Of a DNA stretch of 64,000 nucleotides, positions 1-8,537 are shown in pieces. Position 1 is the first letter of the stretch. Each line of letters opens with the position of its first letter. Origin of the DNA: an uncultured Psychrobacter sp. (GTDB lineage Bacteria; Pseudomonadota; Gammaproteobacteria; Pseudomonadales; Moraxellaceae); the NCBI RefSeq assembly GCF_947500265.1, contig NZ_CANMRN010000004.1:1-64000 (forward strand). Direction: 5' to 3'. The position numbers and the translations under genes are program-made. The notes under the pieces are model-generated. The model searched no databases. It was not told the origin of the DNA and saw nothing but the letters and a program-made list of their open reading frames with translations.

Positions 1-1
1 C

Positions 2-97
2 TTCTGTTATTTGTCATTGCTATTGACGCTGCTATTCGGGTTTACGGGGCTGACGATTAGTCGGGTTAAAGAGGGGACGGCGACCCAAAATCAATAG
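2..97 (+). CDS. 3' end of an unidentified protein, probably membrane-bound (partial)
   Basis: An open frame enters from the left edge and stops at TAG 95-97. The 31 visible residues are a hydrophobic stretch rich in Leu and Phe followed by a short polar tail (SRVKEGTATQNQ), as expected of the last transmembrane helix and cytoplasmic tail of a transporter. It converges on the LysR gene with a 34-bp gap. Too little is present to name a family. Confidence 0.4.
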   Translation, partial: FCYLSLLLTLLFGFTGLTISRVKEGTATQNQ

Positions 98-131
98 CAA
101 TTGATATCGTTAGGGAGAATAAGAGTGTTGA

Positions 132-1037
132 TTAATATTGATCCCAGTATGGATTGTCACCGAATTGCTCGGCAATAAAATCAATCAAGTAACGACAACG
201 CTGCGACAAAAAACGATTCTTTGGATAAACAGCATAAGCGGTTAGGGTTGGCAATTGATAGTGTTGGAAGACAGGTACAAGCTCGCCCAGCGCCAGTTGT
301 TTATAAGCAATAAAAGTCGGTACAAAAGTAATGCCATGCCCTTTGACTGCCAAATCCACTAAGAACTCACCATTGGTGGCTTTGATTTTGGCATCTATCG
401 TACGATGATGACTTCTGCCTTCAGTATCCACCAAGTTTATACTATTGGTTTGACCGAGACTGTATTGCAAAAGCGCATGGTTGTCTAAATCGTCTAGCGT
501 TTCAGGCGTGCCCATTCTTGCCAAATAATCGGGACTGGCGCAAATCACACAACGAATCAATGCCAACTTTTTTGCTTGATAGCTAGAATCTTGTAGCTCT
601 CCGATTCGAATGGCCAACTCATAGCCTTCTTCAATCAAATCAATACGTCGGTCAGAAAAATCCAGATCGAATCTCAGATTGGGATGTTTATTGGCGTATT
701 TATCAATCACATCGTTCAGATGCATGAGTCCAAAGGACAACGGCGCTGTCATTTTTAGCGTACCTTCAATACGCATGGGAGCGTCAGTAGCATGCTCATT
801 GACAGCGTCAACCGCACGCAAGATATTATTCACTTGCTGATAATATTGCTCACCAGCTTGCGTCAATTTAGATTGGCGGGTAGTACGGCTGATTAATTGA
901 CTGCCTAAACGCTCTTCCAATTCTTTAAGTCGGCGACTGACGGCTGATTTTGCAATATTTAACTGCTCAGCAGCCTTGGTAATACTACCTGCCTCAACAA
1001 TGCGTACAAACATCGCCATGTCTTCTAATTGACCCAT
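132..1037 (-). CDS. LysR-family transcriptional regulator
   Basis: A 301-residue protein of standard LysR length. Residues about 4-62 form the winged helix-turn-helix (AGSITKAAEQLNIAKSAVSR followed by the wing), and about 88-290 form the periplasmic-binding-protein-like effector domain. It resembles the CrgA/AaeR-like branch, whose members often regulate divergent oxidoreductase genes. It is transcribed away from doxX, with 137 bp between the two starts, so by the usual LysR arrangement it probably controls doxX and perhaps the pirin and nitroreductase genes beyond it. That target assignment is inference, and the effector is unknown. Confidence 0.9.
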   Translation of the reverse strand: MGQLEDMAMFVRIVEAGSITKAAEQLNIAKSAVSRRLKELEERLGSQLISRTTRQSKLTQAGEQYYQQVNNILRAVDAVNEHATDAPMRIEGTLKMTAPLSFGLMHLNDVIDKYANKHPNLRFDLDFSDRRIDLIEEGYELAIRIGELQDSSYQAKKLALIRCVICASPDYLARMGTPETLDDLDNHALLQYSLGQTNSINLVDTEGRSHHRTIDAKIKATNGEFLVDLAVKGHGITFVPTFIAYKQLALGELVPVFQHYQLPTLTAYAVYPKNRFLSQRCRYLIDFIAEQFGDNPYWDQY

Positions 1038-1093
1038 TATCGATGCCTCATGATTGTTCTTACCCCAAGAACTTACATTTGTAATTATTGCTG

Positions 1094-1122
1094 TTTATCC
1101 CATGCTAGTCAACGCCTATAAT
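1094..1122 (+). promoter_or_regulatory. Candidate sigma-70 promoter for doxX
   Basis: TATAAT at 1117-1122 matches the -10 consensus exactly. It lies 17 bp after TTTATC (1094-1099), a weak -35. A weak -35 is common where a LysR activator helps recruit polymerase, which fits the divergent regulator gene. Confidence 0.45.
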
Positions 1123-1174
1123 CGCGCTATTCTCTACTTAGAGACATGATTAAACACACTTTTGGAGCATCATT

Positions 1175-1555
1175 ATGGACAAATTACAGCAATTTAGCGC
1201 ACCGCTCGGTCGTCTATTATTATCAATCATTTTCATCTTTGCAGGCATTGGTAAAATCACAGATTATGCGACCACTCAAGGCTATATGGAGTCAGTAGGT
1301 GTGCCTGGTATGTTATTACCATTGGTAATCGCGTTTGAGGTACTAGGTGGTATCGCTATCTTGCTAGGTTATAAAGCTCGCCCAATCGCTTTCTTGTTTG
1401 CTGGGTTTAGCATCGTGTCAGCTATTATTTTTCATCAGTTCTGGACTGACGAATCACAGATGATCTCATTTATGAAGAATATTTCGATCGCAGGTGGGTT
1501 TTTGATGATTTTTGCTCATGGTGCGGGTGCTTACTCAATAGACAATAAGCGATAA
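1175..1555 (+). CDS. DoxX family membrane protein
   Basis: A small integral membrane protein of 126 residues with four predicted hydrophobic helices (about 10-27, 46-64, 70-88 and 100-118). The GRLLLSIIFIFAGIGKI segment near the N-terminus and a later ILLGYKARP turn are typical of the DoxX/DoxD family. The precise role of bacterial DoxX proteins is not settled; some take part in redox or thiol-stress complexes. GGAG at 1164-1167 fixes the ATG. It sits with pirin and nitroreductase genes, all typical of oxidative or electrophile stress clusters, opposite a LysR regulator. Confidence 0.85.
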   Translation: MDKLQQFSAPLGRLLLSIIFIFAGIGKITDYATTQGYMESVGVPGMLLPLVIAFEVLGGIAILLGYKARPIAFLFAGFSIVSAIIFHQFWTDESQMISFMKNISIAGGFLMIFAHGAGAYSIDNKR

Positions 1556-1901
1556 ACAATCAGTAGCTGAGTTACCTCTTATACGCTTACGAAGAATAAT
1601 CATAAAGGGATAGTTTCAAATAAAGAGCATCATTAACATTTTCACAGAAAATTTCAACAGCAGACAGTTTTTTATATAAGCATAACTTAAAGTAATTTAT
1701 ATAAAGTTAGCTGTGCTAATATATGTAAAAAATCTACATTACGTTAAAACTGCTCTGATTGTTCTACAAAACAGAATAGTTAATTGCATTTAGCGTTGTT
1801 TATCTATGTATGGTTAATAATTATAATAAGCCCATTGTTTAAATAGATTAATCGATAATAAGTATATAGAGGATTAATCTGTTGATAGCTAAGGACGAAT
1901 T
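1556..1901. other. 346-bp gene-free region between doxX and the pirin gene
   Basis: AT-rich sequence with no convincing open frame, no strong GC hairpin with a T-tract and no RNA gene that I recognise. It probably carries the pirin promoter, but I could not pick one element with confidence. Confidence 0.5.
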
Positions 1902-2615
1902 ATGAAAACAATCTATCATGCAGCAGACTCACGTGGCGATGCCAATCATGGCTGGCTTAAAAGCAGACATACCTTTAGCTTTGCCAATTATCATAATCCT
2001 GAGCGTATGGGCTTTGGTGCCTTACGCGTTATTAATGATGATTTTGTCATTGGTGGTCAAGGGTTTGACAATCACTCGCACCGTAACATGGAAATTATCA
2101 GTATTCCTCTATCCGGCAAGCTTGCTCACGGCGACAGTATCGGCAACGAGGGCGTCATAGAAACTAGTGAAATTCAAGTGATGTCAGCGGGTACAGGCAT
2201 TACCCATAGTGAAATGAATGGTGACGATGCAGAGGCTGTGAGGTTTCTGCAGATTTGGGTGATACCAAACAAAATGGATGTCGCACCGCGCTATCAGCAA
2301 GTGCATATGGGCGATATCATGCGACCTAACGAGTTTAGCCAAGTGCTATCACCTAATGCCGATGATGCAGGGGTTTGGATTCATCAAGATGCTTGGTTTA
2401 GCATGGGTGGTTTTGACGAAGGCATATCGCAAACTTATCAGTTAAATAATCCCAACAACGGTGTCTACGTATTTGTGCTCAGCGGTGAAGTCGTGATAAA
2501 TGGCCAAGTCCTGTCTACTCGTGACGGCCTTTGCATTTGGGATACTCAGAGCTTTACGATGGACGCAACAGTAGCTAGCCGTGTGCTAGTGATGGAAGTA
2601 CCGCTATTTATGTAG
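1902..2615 (+). CDS. Pirin family protein (YhhW-like, possible quercetinase)
   Basis: A 237-residue bicupin, the usual length for bacterial pirins. The four metal ligands of the N-terminal cupin are all present: H58 and H60 in DNHSHRNMEII, and H102 and E104 in GITHSEMN. The N-terminal stretch HGWLKSRHTFSFANY is diagnostic of the family. E. coli YhhW of this family has quercetin 2,3-dioxygenase activity; the physiological substrate here is unknown. It lies between doxX and a nitroreductase gene on the same strand, all probably under the divergent LysR regulator (inference). The protein should be cytosolic, since no signal peptide is visible. Confidence 0.9.
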   Translation: MKTIYHAADSRGDANHGWLKSRHTFSFANYHNPERMGFGALRVINDDFVIGGQGFDNHSHRNMEIISIPLSGKLAHGDSIGNEGVIETSEIQVMSAGTGITHSEMNGDDAEAVRFLQIWVIPNKMDVAPRYQQVHMGDIMRPNEFSQVLSPNADDAGVWIHQDAWFSMGGFDEGISQTYQLNNPNNGVYVFVLSGEVVINGQVLSTRDGLCIWDTQSFTMDATVASRVLVMEVPLFM

Positions 2616-2724
2616 TCATCGGATAGCAAAGTGCTTTATCAATTAAAGTACTCATACCAATAAATATTAATGCTAAAAATTACTCTTATTAATAACTATT
2701 TTACTAACAACGTGGAGAAACACT

Positions 2725-3336
2725 ATGTCAGATTTAACAACATTACAGCAGCTAGCAGAAAAACGTCGTTCTATCTATGCGCTAAGCAACCAACTGCCAG
2801 TAGCTAACGACGAAATCGTGAAAATAGTTGAACATGCTATTTTGCACACGCCATCGTCGTTTAACTCGCAATCAACGCGCATCGTTGTATTGTTTGGCGA
2901 TGATCATCGTAAATTGTGGGATATGACCGAAGATACGTTACGCGAAATCGTTGGTGACGAAGAGAAGTTCAAATCGACCAAAGAGCGTGTCAATGGTTTC
3001 CGTAACGGTGCTGGTACTGTATTGTTTTTTGAAGATCAAGCGGTCGTCAGAGGCATGCAAGAAGCAGCGCCACTATATGCTGATAACTTCCCAATCTGGG
3101 CAAGCCAGACCAGCGCCATGCATCAGTATGTTATATGGACGGCACTCGCCAGTATCGATGTTGGCGCAAGCTTACAGCACTACAATCCAGTAATCGATCA
3201 AAAAGTAGCTAGCGCTTGGGATATCGATAAAGACTGGACGCTAAATGCACAATTGGTATTTGGAACGATTGAGCAGCCAGCGGGCGAAAAAGCATTTAAG
3301 CCAGTCGAAGAACGTATGAAAGTGTTTGGTGCTTAA
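2725..3336 (+). CDS. Nitroreductase family oxidoreductase
   Basis: A 203-residue FMN-dependent nitroreductase-fold protein. The N-terminal RRSIYAL matches the RRS phosphate-binding motif of the family. The PSSFNSQSTR segment (about residues 43-52) is the usual FMN-contacting turn, and the GASLQHYNP and WTLNAQLVFG segments form the C-terminal half. Such enzymes reduce nitroaromatics, quinones or enones with NAD(P)H; the substrate cannot be read from sequence. GTGGAG just upstream supports the ATG. The gene closes the doxX-pirin-nitroreductase run and is followed by an intrinsic terminator. Confidence 0.9.
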   Translation: MSDLTTLQQLAEKRRSIYALSNQLPVANDEIVKIVEHAILHTPSSFNSQSTRIVVLFGDDHRKLWDMTEDTLREIVGDEEKFKSTKERVNGFRNGAGTVLFFEDQAVVRGMQEAAPLYADNFPIWASQTSAMHQYVIWTALASIDVGASLQHYNPVIDQKVASAWDIDKDWTLNAQLVFGTIEQPAGEKAFKPVEERMKVFGA

Positions 3337-3387
3337 GGTAAGCTAGTTTATTCCATTTTATATAGCCCCAAAAGCTTACGTAAAAAA

Positions 3388-3420
3388 AGCGCCACTCAGT
3401 AATTTCTGGGCGGCGTTTTC
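3388..3420 (+). terminator. Intrinsic terminator after the nitroreductase gene
   Basis: A 12-bp stem (3388-3399 with 3406-3417; one mismatch, two G-T pairs) with a 6-nt loop, followed by TTTT. An A-tract on the other side may let it also stop the convergent downstream gene. Confidence 0.8.
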
Positions 3421-3519
3421 TTATTGGTAATATTTTCTTGTTGAGGGTCAAGATTGTATAGGTTATCAATAGCCTACAGCTAAGCTAAATTCCTGCAAAA
3501 ATTAAGCAGAGATTGACAA

Positions 3520-3954
3520 CTATTTACGTTGCATCAAACTATTAGCCACCCATGCTGGACCGATTAATAAAAACTGTAGATCCTTAAAGAAAGAAGGTTT
3601 TTTGCCTTCGATTTTATGCCCGATGAATTGTCCAATCCACGCAACGACAAAGACCGCTGCCCACGCTTTGAATCCCCATGGCATCGCTGCCATCACTGAC
3701 AGACAGATAAGAATAAACATCCCCATCGCTAAAAACAGTGGCGTAGATAAACGCATATAAAACAGTAGTACCAATGCGCTAAGCACCAAGGTAAACCACA
3801 CAGATAATGACATACCCATACCTAGCAGACTGACAAAGATCGTCGGCACACATAGCCAATGGATTTTTTTATTGACCAAGTTTTGGTGACTGACAGAGTA
3901 CTCACTAAGCCATTGCTCTAGCGTACGTTTGGACATTTTTGGTTGACGAGACAT
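3520..3954 (-). CDS. Mpo1-like (DUF962) membrane protein
   Basis: 144 residues. The N-terminal YSVSHQNLVNKKIHWLCVP matches the DUF962/YGL010w signature, in which His residues bind iron in yeast Mpo1. Hydrophobic segments follow at about 38-60, 62-80, 84-103 and 106-120, and the C-terminal GHKIEGKKPSFFKDLQ carries the second conserved His block. Yeast Mpo1 is a dioxygenase that alpha-oxidises 2-hydroxy fatty acids; the bacterial role is not established, so I name only the family. The protein is probably in the inner membrane. It stands alone, convergent with the nitroreductase gene. Confidence 0.8.
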   Translation of the reverse strand: MSRQPKMSKRTLEQWLSEYSVSHQNLVNKKIHWLCVPTIFVSLLGMGMSLSVWFTLVLSALVLLFYMRLSTPLFLAMGMFILICLSVMAAMPWGFKAWAAVFVVAWIGQFIGHKIEGKKPSFFKDLQFLLIGPAWVANSLMQRK

Positions 3955-4175
3955 ACTAACCTCCCTGTTAGTAAATAAGATAAGTAACTCATACTAGCTA
4001 ATGGACTCGCTACTAATCTCAGTATGAAGATGATTGTTAACATCAGTTGTAGCACTAATTGCGCCTGTCTACCACGTTATCTGATAGACGGCACAGTCAA
4101 TTTCACTTGTACTATTGATACTATATCAGCAAGATTTTATTCAAACTTCCAAGGGGTTTTTGTATAAGAGACGCG

Positions 4176-4907
4176 TTATCCTTGCTCGCTGCGATGCCAT
4201 TCATAAAGACCGATAAAGGCGTTTACTTGATACACCATAGTCTGAATAGCAAAGATATAGTTGCCAGACATGAGGTTCACGATGAGCCAGACAAAGTTGA
4301 CGATAATCCATAACCACCAGTTAAACGAATAACGCAGAATCATAGCTGCCTGAGCGGTAATAGAAAGCACAAAGGCAATCACATTAATCCAAAAGAAAGA
4401 GATAAATCCCAAAAACAGACTACTATCATCCTCTACGACCGCATAGCCATAGCTCGCCAGTAGATCATTTATCGTAGGAAACAAGGCAAGACCAATGATA
4501 ATAAATGCAGCAGTGATTAACCAAACAGCTTTACTTGCTGATTTAGGTATCATGTCGCCATCAGGATCGGTGTGTTTCGACCAATAAAAAATACCGTAAA
4601 CGTGGGTAAAAAAGTTAAATAGTGGAGCAAGCATCAAACCAACTGCGCCAGACGTTGCCTGCACGATGACTTCGCCGGCCGTTGCCCCCATACCAAAGCC
4701 ATTGCCCATGACGTTTTTGCGGAATGATAACGAGACCACGCAAACCAAACCAATGAACGAGACCGCTAAATAAAACCAGTCAAGCGTGGTATGGTCTGTC
4801 GTGAGCCAAAAACCTGCGGATAAGGCAATGACACCGCAAATAAACCAAATGATAATCCATTGCATCGCCCATTTTCCGGTGATGTTGTCCAATAGCTGAA
4901 TACGCAT
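4176..4907 (-). CDS. pnuC: Nicotinamide riboside transporter PnuC
   Basis: A 243-residue inner-membrane protein with about seven hydrophobic helices and the Trp-rich SFNWWLWIIVNFVW segment near residues 193-207, typical of the PnuC family. PnuC proteins carry nicotinamide riboside across the membrane by facilitated diffusion, pulled by phosphorylation inside the cell. The gene lies 126 bp downstream of a NadR-like kinase gene on the same strand, which fits this substrate and suggests co-transcription. A second, overlapping frame on the same strand near the 5' end is only a shadow. Confidence 0.92.
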   Translation of the reverse strand: MRIQLLDNITGKWAMQWIIIWFICGVIALSAGFWLTTDHTTLDWFYLAVSFIGLVCVVSLSFRKNVMGNGFGMGATAGEVIVQATSGAVGLMLAPLFNFFTHVYGIFYWSKHTDPDGDMIPKSASKAVWLITAAFIIIGLALFPTINDLLASYGYAVVEDDSSLFLGFISFFWINVIAFVLSITAQAAMILRYSFNWWLWIIVNFVWLIVNLMSGNYIFAIQTMVYQVNAFIGLYEWHRSEQG

Positions 4908-5033
4908 CGCTTTTCCCCTAAAGTAAATACTGATATCAATATAGTGCTAACTGTCATGTATTAGTTAAACAACGTGTGCTAGTTGAATAACATGTGCTAG
5001 TGAATAAATTATTATAAATATGCTCAGTACAGC

Positions 5034-6092
5034 TTATGATTTTTTGCCATAGATATATTGATCAATCAATAACAATGCTTGCTGGTAGCGAGCGTCATAG
5101 TCAGGCTGGTCAATCATATGCGGCGTAATATCGTGACGCGCAAAAATATCTATCAAACGCTGCTCAAAGCGTCCACGCGCTTCAGGCGTACCCAAAGATC
5201 GCATACCATCATCGACCCATGGCGTATTGTTATCTAGCATAATGGTGTGGTCTAAGCGAAACTCATCGATACAAGCATCCACAAAGGGATGCGTGCGACC
5301 CTCATACTCTTCACAAAATGCTTGCGTAGTGACAAAGTCAGTATCAACGATGGTGATAGGGGCCGTTGCATTGGCTTTAGCTTCTCGGATTGCTTCAGCA
5401 TGATCAAGACATATAGGGCCATAATCACTGTACTGTAATCCAACCTCGCTACCGCCCAAATCCGTACCGACATACAGACGACCCATTTCTAGGGCAAAGC
5501 TGGCACCGTAATAATTGGCAAGCTTATGGACTAGCGTTGTCTTACCTGAGCTTTCACCGCCGACGATAGCGACAGTCTTGGTATAGTCGGCGCGGGCTTG
5601 CGGATGAAGTGCTGACCAATGGGCGACTGGATCACGCGCAATCGCATAAGAGTCAAATTCCGGCTGTAGCGGCGTAGTGACGACTGGCAAAAGCAACTGC
5701 TCTTGTATGTCATTGCGAGTGAGCGGATGGTTTTCCGCCATAAACAATACAGTCTCTGCTGATAGTGATAGTGCGTCCATTAAGCGTTGCAATTTGGCAT
5801 TACTAGCAGCGCCATCGATACTGACATCATCGCTAGTGCTATACAGATGTTCGTGCAGCGGTAGCTCTATCTCATGAGTAGTATGAATATGAATAAATGG
5901 CAAGTCGGCACAGGCCATCTGTAGCCAACGCGCTTTGTCTTGTAAGGTAATGGTAAAATCAGGATGCGGCAATGGATGCGCCATAATAACGATATGTAAG
6001 GTTTTGGCTTGTCCTGCTGCATCCAATATGCTGCGCATCTGTCCTAAATGCAGGGGCTCGAAATGTCCAATCATCAACCCAGTGTCGTACAT
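5034..6092 (-). CDS. NadR-like NMN adenylyltransferase / ribosylnicotinamide kinase
   Basis: 352 residues in two domains. Residues 1 to about 165 are a nucleotidyltransferase-like domain, and about 170-350 form a P-loop kinase domain with Walker A GGESSGKTT near residues 177-185, as in NadR proteins that phosphorylate nicotinamide riboside. The E. coli helix-turn-helix repressor domain is absent, as in Haemophilus NadR. The first domain is divergent. The (H/T)xGH signature reads H15-L-G-Q18 here, and the ISxTxxR block is replaced by SYAIARDP, so adenylyltransferase activity is uncertain. Kinase activity looks intact. Pairing with pnuC supports NAD salvage from nicotinamide riboside. Confidence 0.88.
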   Translation of the reverse strand: MYDTGLMIGHFEPLHLGQMRSILDAAGQAKTLHIVIMAHPLPHPDFTITLQDKARWLQMACADLPFIHIHTTHEIELPLHEHLYSTSDDVSIDGAASNAKLQRLMDALSLSAETVLFMAENHPLTRNDIQEQLLLPVVTTPLQPEFDSYAIARDPVAHWSALHPQARADYTKTVAIVGGESSGKTTLVHKLANYYGASFALEMGRLYVGTDLGGSEVGLQYSDYGPICLDHAEAIREAKANATAPITIVDTDFVTTQAFCEEYEGRTHPFVDACIDEFRLDHTIMLDNNTPWVDDGMRSLGTPEARGRFEQRLIDIFARHDITPHMIDQPDYDARYQQALLLIDQYIYGKKS

Positions 6093-6838
6093 AGTTATCC
6101 TTATTATTTTTTTATTCTAATCTTAGTGTTCTATGTCTATTCTAAAAAATACGGTCGATACTGTCTAAGTTGAATGATCCAAACTAGATATCTATCAAGA
6201 TCCAAATCAGCAATCTATTAAGACCTGTAACACTAACCTCGTTACTTACTTCTACTATTCTTCGTAAAGGTGTTTTTATCTAACAGTTGAGCAGTGTTAT
6301 AACTTTCATCATAGAACGTCTGAAAACTTAAGTTGCTTATCAGCATGGTATAAAGCTTTTGGATGATTTGCAGGTGGGTTATTGTAAAAATAAGGTATAT
6401 CGCACGTACATGGAATCGCACGTTTTCTAATTGAGGGTTCTTTTAATCGAGTAAACTTGGTCAGCTAAAATATTATTCAGTCTATCAAAAGTTTGACTCG
6501 ATTTTAGCGTTGTAAAGCGCGCTTATCTCTTTGATTAAATTAAAAATTACAAGATATGTGAAGCTGGATTGCAAGGTTGTAGCAACAAAGGTGGTTTTGA
6601 AACATTTTGAAATAACTATTTAAAATCAGGGGCTTGCATGGTGCTATGACAGATTAGGGTAAGCTTGAGTAGCATAAACTCACAAAGTACTGCTATACCT
6701 TCAACAGATAAATCCTGAATTATTGATATACTGATTCGTAAGTTAGCAAAGCAAGATAATGTTTTAGCTATATACGTAAGACAATCAGAAAAATAGAATA
6801 AAAAATAAACAAGAATAGAAAATAGAGAGGTATTTGAT
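6093..6838. other. 746-bp gene-free region upstream of the PspC-domain gene
   Basis: AT-rich and without a convincing coding frame. A minus-strand frame covering 6616-6990 is antisense to the PspC-domain gene and has no coding character. The 9-mer ATCGCACGT occurs twice (6399-6407 and 6415-6423), 16 bp apart, which could be a regulatory direct repeat. Promoters for the nadR-like gene and the PspC gene must lie here, but I cannot assign them. Confidence 0.45.
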
Positions 6839-7051
6839 TTGGCTAAGTTAGCAAAATTACATCGCTCACCAAACAATCGCATGATAGCAGGTGTGATGGG
6901 TGGCATTGCAGAGTATGCTGGTTGGTCGCCAACATGGGTGAGAGTATTATTCGTAATCATCTCATCGTTAAGCGCAGCAGTACCAGGCATTTTGATTTAT
7001 ATCATCCTATGGATAATTATGCCAAAAGCCAATAATCAGTCTTATCAATAA
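6839..7051 (+). CDS. Small PspC-domain membrane protein
   Basis: A 70-residue protein that begins with TTG at 6839, supported by AGAGAGG just upstream. The sequence LHRSPNNRMIAGVMGGIAEY is the PspC signature, followed by a hydrophobic helix VLFVIISSLS and a second one, GILIYIILWIIMP. It therefore consists of the PspC core only. PspC proteins sense or respond to envelope stress in the phage-shock system, but no pspA, pspB or pspF homologue lies nearby. A direct Psp role is thus unproven and it may be a stand-alone membrane-stress protein. Confidence 0.85.
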   Translation: MAKLAKLHRSPNNRMIAGVMGGIAEYAGWSPTWVRVLFVIISSLSAAVPGILIYIILWIIMPKANNQSYQ

Positions 7052-7460
7052 TAGGAGCCTGATAGTTATTTTTAAAATTAGCTTTTTTAGAATTAGGTTT
7101 TCTGAACCAGTTAAAAAGACAAATTTAAGTTAGACGTAGTTGCTAAAAACAGTAGACCTCCAAAAAATAAAAAGCCTGATCAATCAGGATGCCCAAGATA
7201 CAATTTTCCTCCTGCCCGAATGCTAGCGCATTTGGGTATTTTTTTATTTATTGTATTAGTGCGACTTCCATGATGATTTGCCTGAAAATACGCTATACAA
7301 CTGAGGTTTTGTGCTCGCTATGCAAATTTAGTTGATGTAAATATGGATAAAATAGTCAATTTTTAGTAAGGTGAGCAGGCAGATAGAGTCGTTGCCGAAT
7401 AGGTCGCGCGTGCGCTATCAGAGATTTATTTAATAATACTCATTTCACAGTGACTTTACT
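7052..7460. other. 409-bp region between the PspC gene and glyQ
   Basis: Contains a 14-bp perfect palindrome, CCTGATCAATCAGG-like, around 7174-7188, then the intrinsic terminator at 7215-7247. A GCCCAA just after the first hairpin could pair with TTTGGG of the terminator, so two exclusive folds can be drawn. About 215 bp then separate the terminator from the glyQ ATG. I see no coding frame and no T-box consensus. Confidence 0.4.
7215..7247 (+). terminator. Intrinsic terminator upstream of glyQ
   Basis: A 9-bp stem, CCCGAATGC (7215-7223) with GCATTTGGG (7228-7236; one G-T pair), has a TAGC tetraloop and is followed by a T-rich tract. It probably ends the PspC-gene transcript or a short leader RNA. 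Confidence 0.7.
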
Positions 7461-8528
7461 ATGAAAACCGAAACTATGACATCCCAAGCGATAACCCCGA
7501 TGACACAAGATAAAGATTCTCAACCGATGACTTTTCAAGATTTAATCTTAACTTTGCAAAATTATTGGGCCGATAAAGGCTGCGTTGTATTGCAGCCCTA
7601 CGACATGGAAGTCGGTGCAGGTACTTTTCATACCGCGACGTTTTTGCGCTCATTAGGTCCTGAGCGCTGGAATGCAGCGTATGTACAGCCATCACGTCGT
7701 CCTACTGACGGGCGCTATGGTGACAATCCAAACCGCTTGCAGCATTATTATCAGTTCCAGGTCGTGCTAAAGCCAAACCCACCGAACATCCAAGAGCTGT
7801 ATTTGGACTCACTACGAGCCATTGGTATTGATCCATTGGTGCATGATGTGCGTTTTGTAGAAGACAACTGGGAATCGCCAACTCTTGGTGCATGGGGACT
7901 TGGTTGGGAGATCTGGTTAAACGGTATGGAAGTCACGCAGTTTACCTATTTCCAGCAAGTCGGCGGTATTGAATGTTTCCCAGTCACAGGTGAGATTACT
8001 TACGGTCTTGAGCGTTTGGCCATGTATGTACAAGGCGTTGATAGCGTTTATGATTTGGTCTGGGCAGATGGTGAGTTTGGTCGCGTCACGTATGGCGATG
8101 TTTTTCATCAAAACGAGGTCGAGCAGTCTACCTATAATTTTGAGCACGCTGATGTGCCAATGATGGGCGAGATGTTTGATTTTTATGAGCAACAAGCCGA
8201 CAAATTGGTCGATGCAGGATTGCCATTGCCAGCTTATGAGATGGTATTAAAAGCATCTCATGCGTTTAACTTGCTTGATGCACGTGGCGCTATTTCAGTG
8301 ACTGAACGTCAGCGTTTTATCCTACGTGTGCGTACACTTGCTCGTAAGGTTGCTTTTGGTTATGTCGAAGCTCGTGCCAAATTGGGCTTCCCATTGGCTG
8401 ATGAAGAGCATCGCCAAGCCGCGCTTGATAAGTATTTGCCAAAAGAAGACGTGTCAAAAGACAGCTTAGCAGCAGACAACTCAGCAAAAGAAACTACTGC
8501 CACCAACCAATCTACTAACGATAAATAG
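7461..8528 (+). CDS. glyQ: Glycine-tRNA ligase alpha subunit
   Basis: The catalytic alpha chain of the alpha2beta2 glycyl-tRNA synthetase, which charges tRNA-Gly in the cytosol. Conserved blocks include [11 protein letters not shown] (about residues 46-56), [20 protein letters not shown] and the [12 protein letters not shown] motif. At 355 residues it exceeds the roughly 300 of E. coli. About 22 residues are added before [14 protein letters not shown] and a Ser/Thr/Lys-rich tail of about 40 residues follows the core, so a downstream start is possible. glyS begins 9 bp later, so the two are surely co-transcribed. Confidence 0.97.
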   Translation: MKTETMTSQAITPMTQDKDSQPMTFQDLILTLQNYWADKGCVVLQPYDMEVGAGTFHTATFLRSLGPERWNAAYVQPSRRPTDGRYGDNPNRLQHYYQFQVVLKPNPPNIQELYLDSLRAIGIDPLVHDVRFVEDNWESPTLGAWGLGWEIWLNGMEVTQFTYFQQVGGIECFPVTGEITYGLERLAMYVQGVDSVYDLVWADGEFGRVTYGDVFHQNEVEQSTYNFEHADVPMMGEMFDFYEQQADKLVDAGLPLPAYEMVLKASHAFNLLDARGAISVTERQRFILRVRTLARKVAFGYVEARAKLGFPLADEEHRQAALDKYLPKEDVSKDSLAADNSAKETTATNQSTNDK

Positions 8529-8537
8529 GAGCATCCC

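Noticed and set aside
6616-6990. 124-residue minus-strand frame over the PspC-domain gene
   Set aside because: It is antisense to a clear PspC gene, has no family features, no ribosome site, and half of it is low-complexity hydrophobic sequence.
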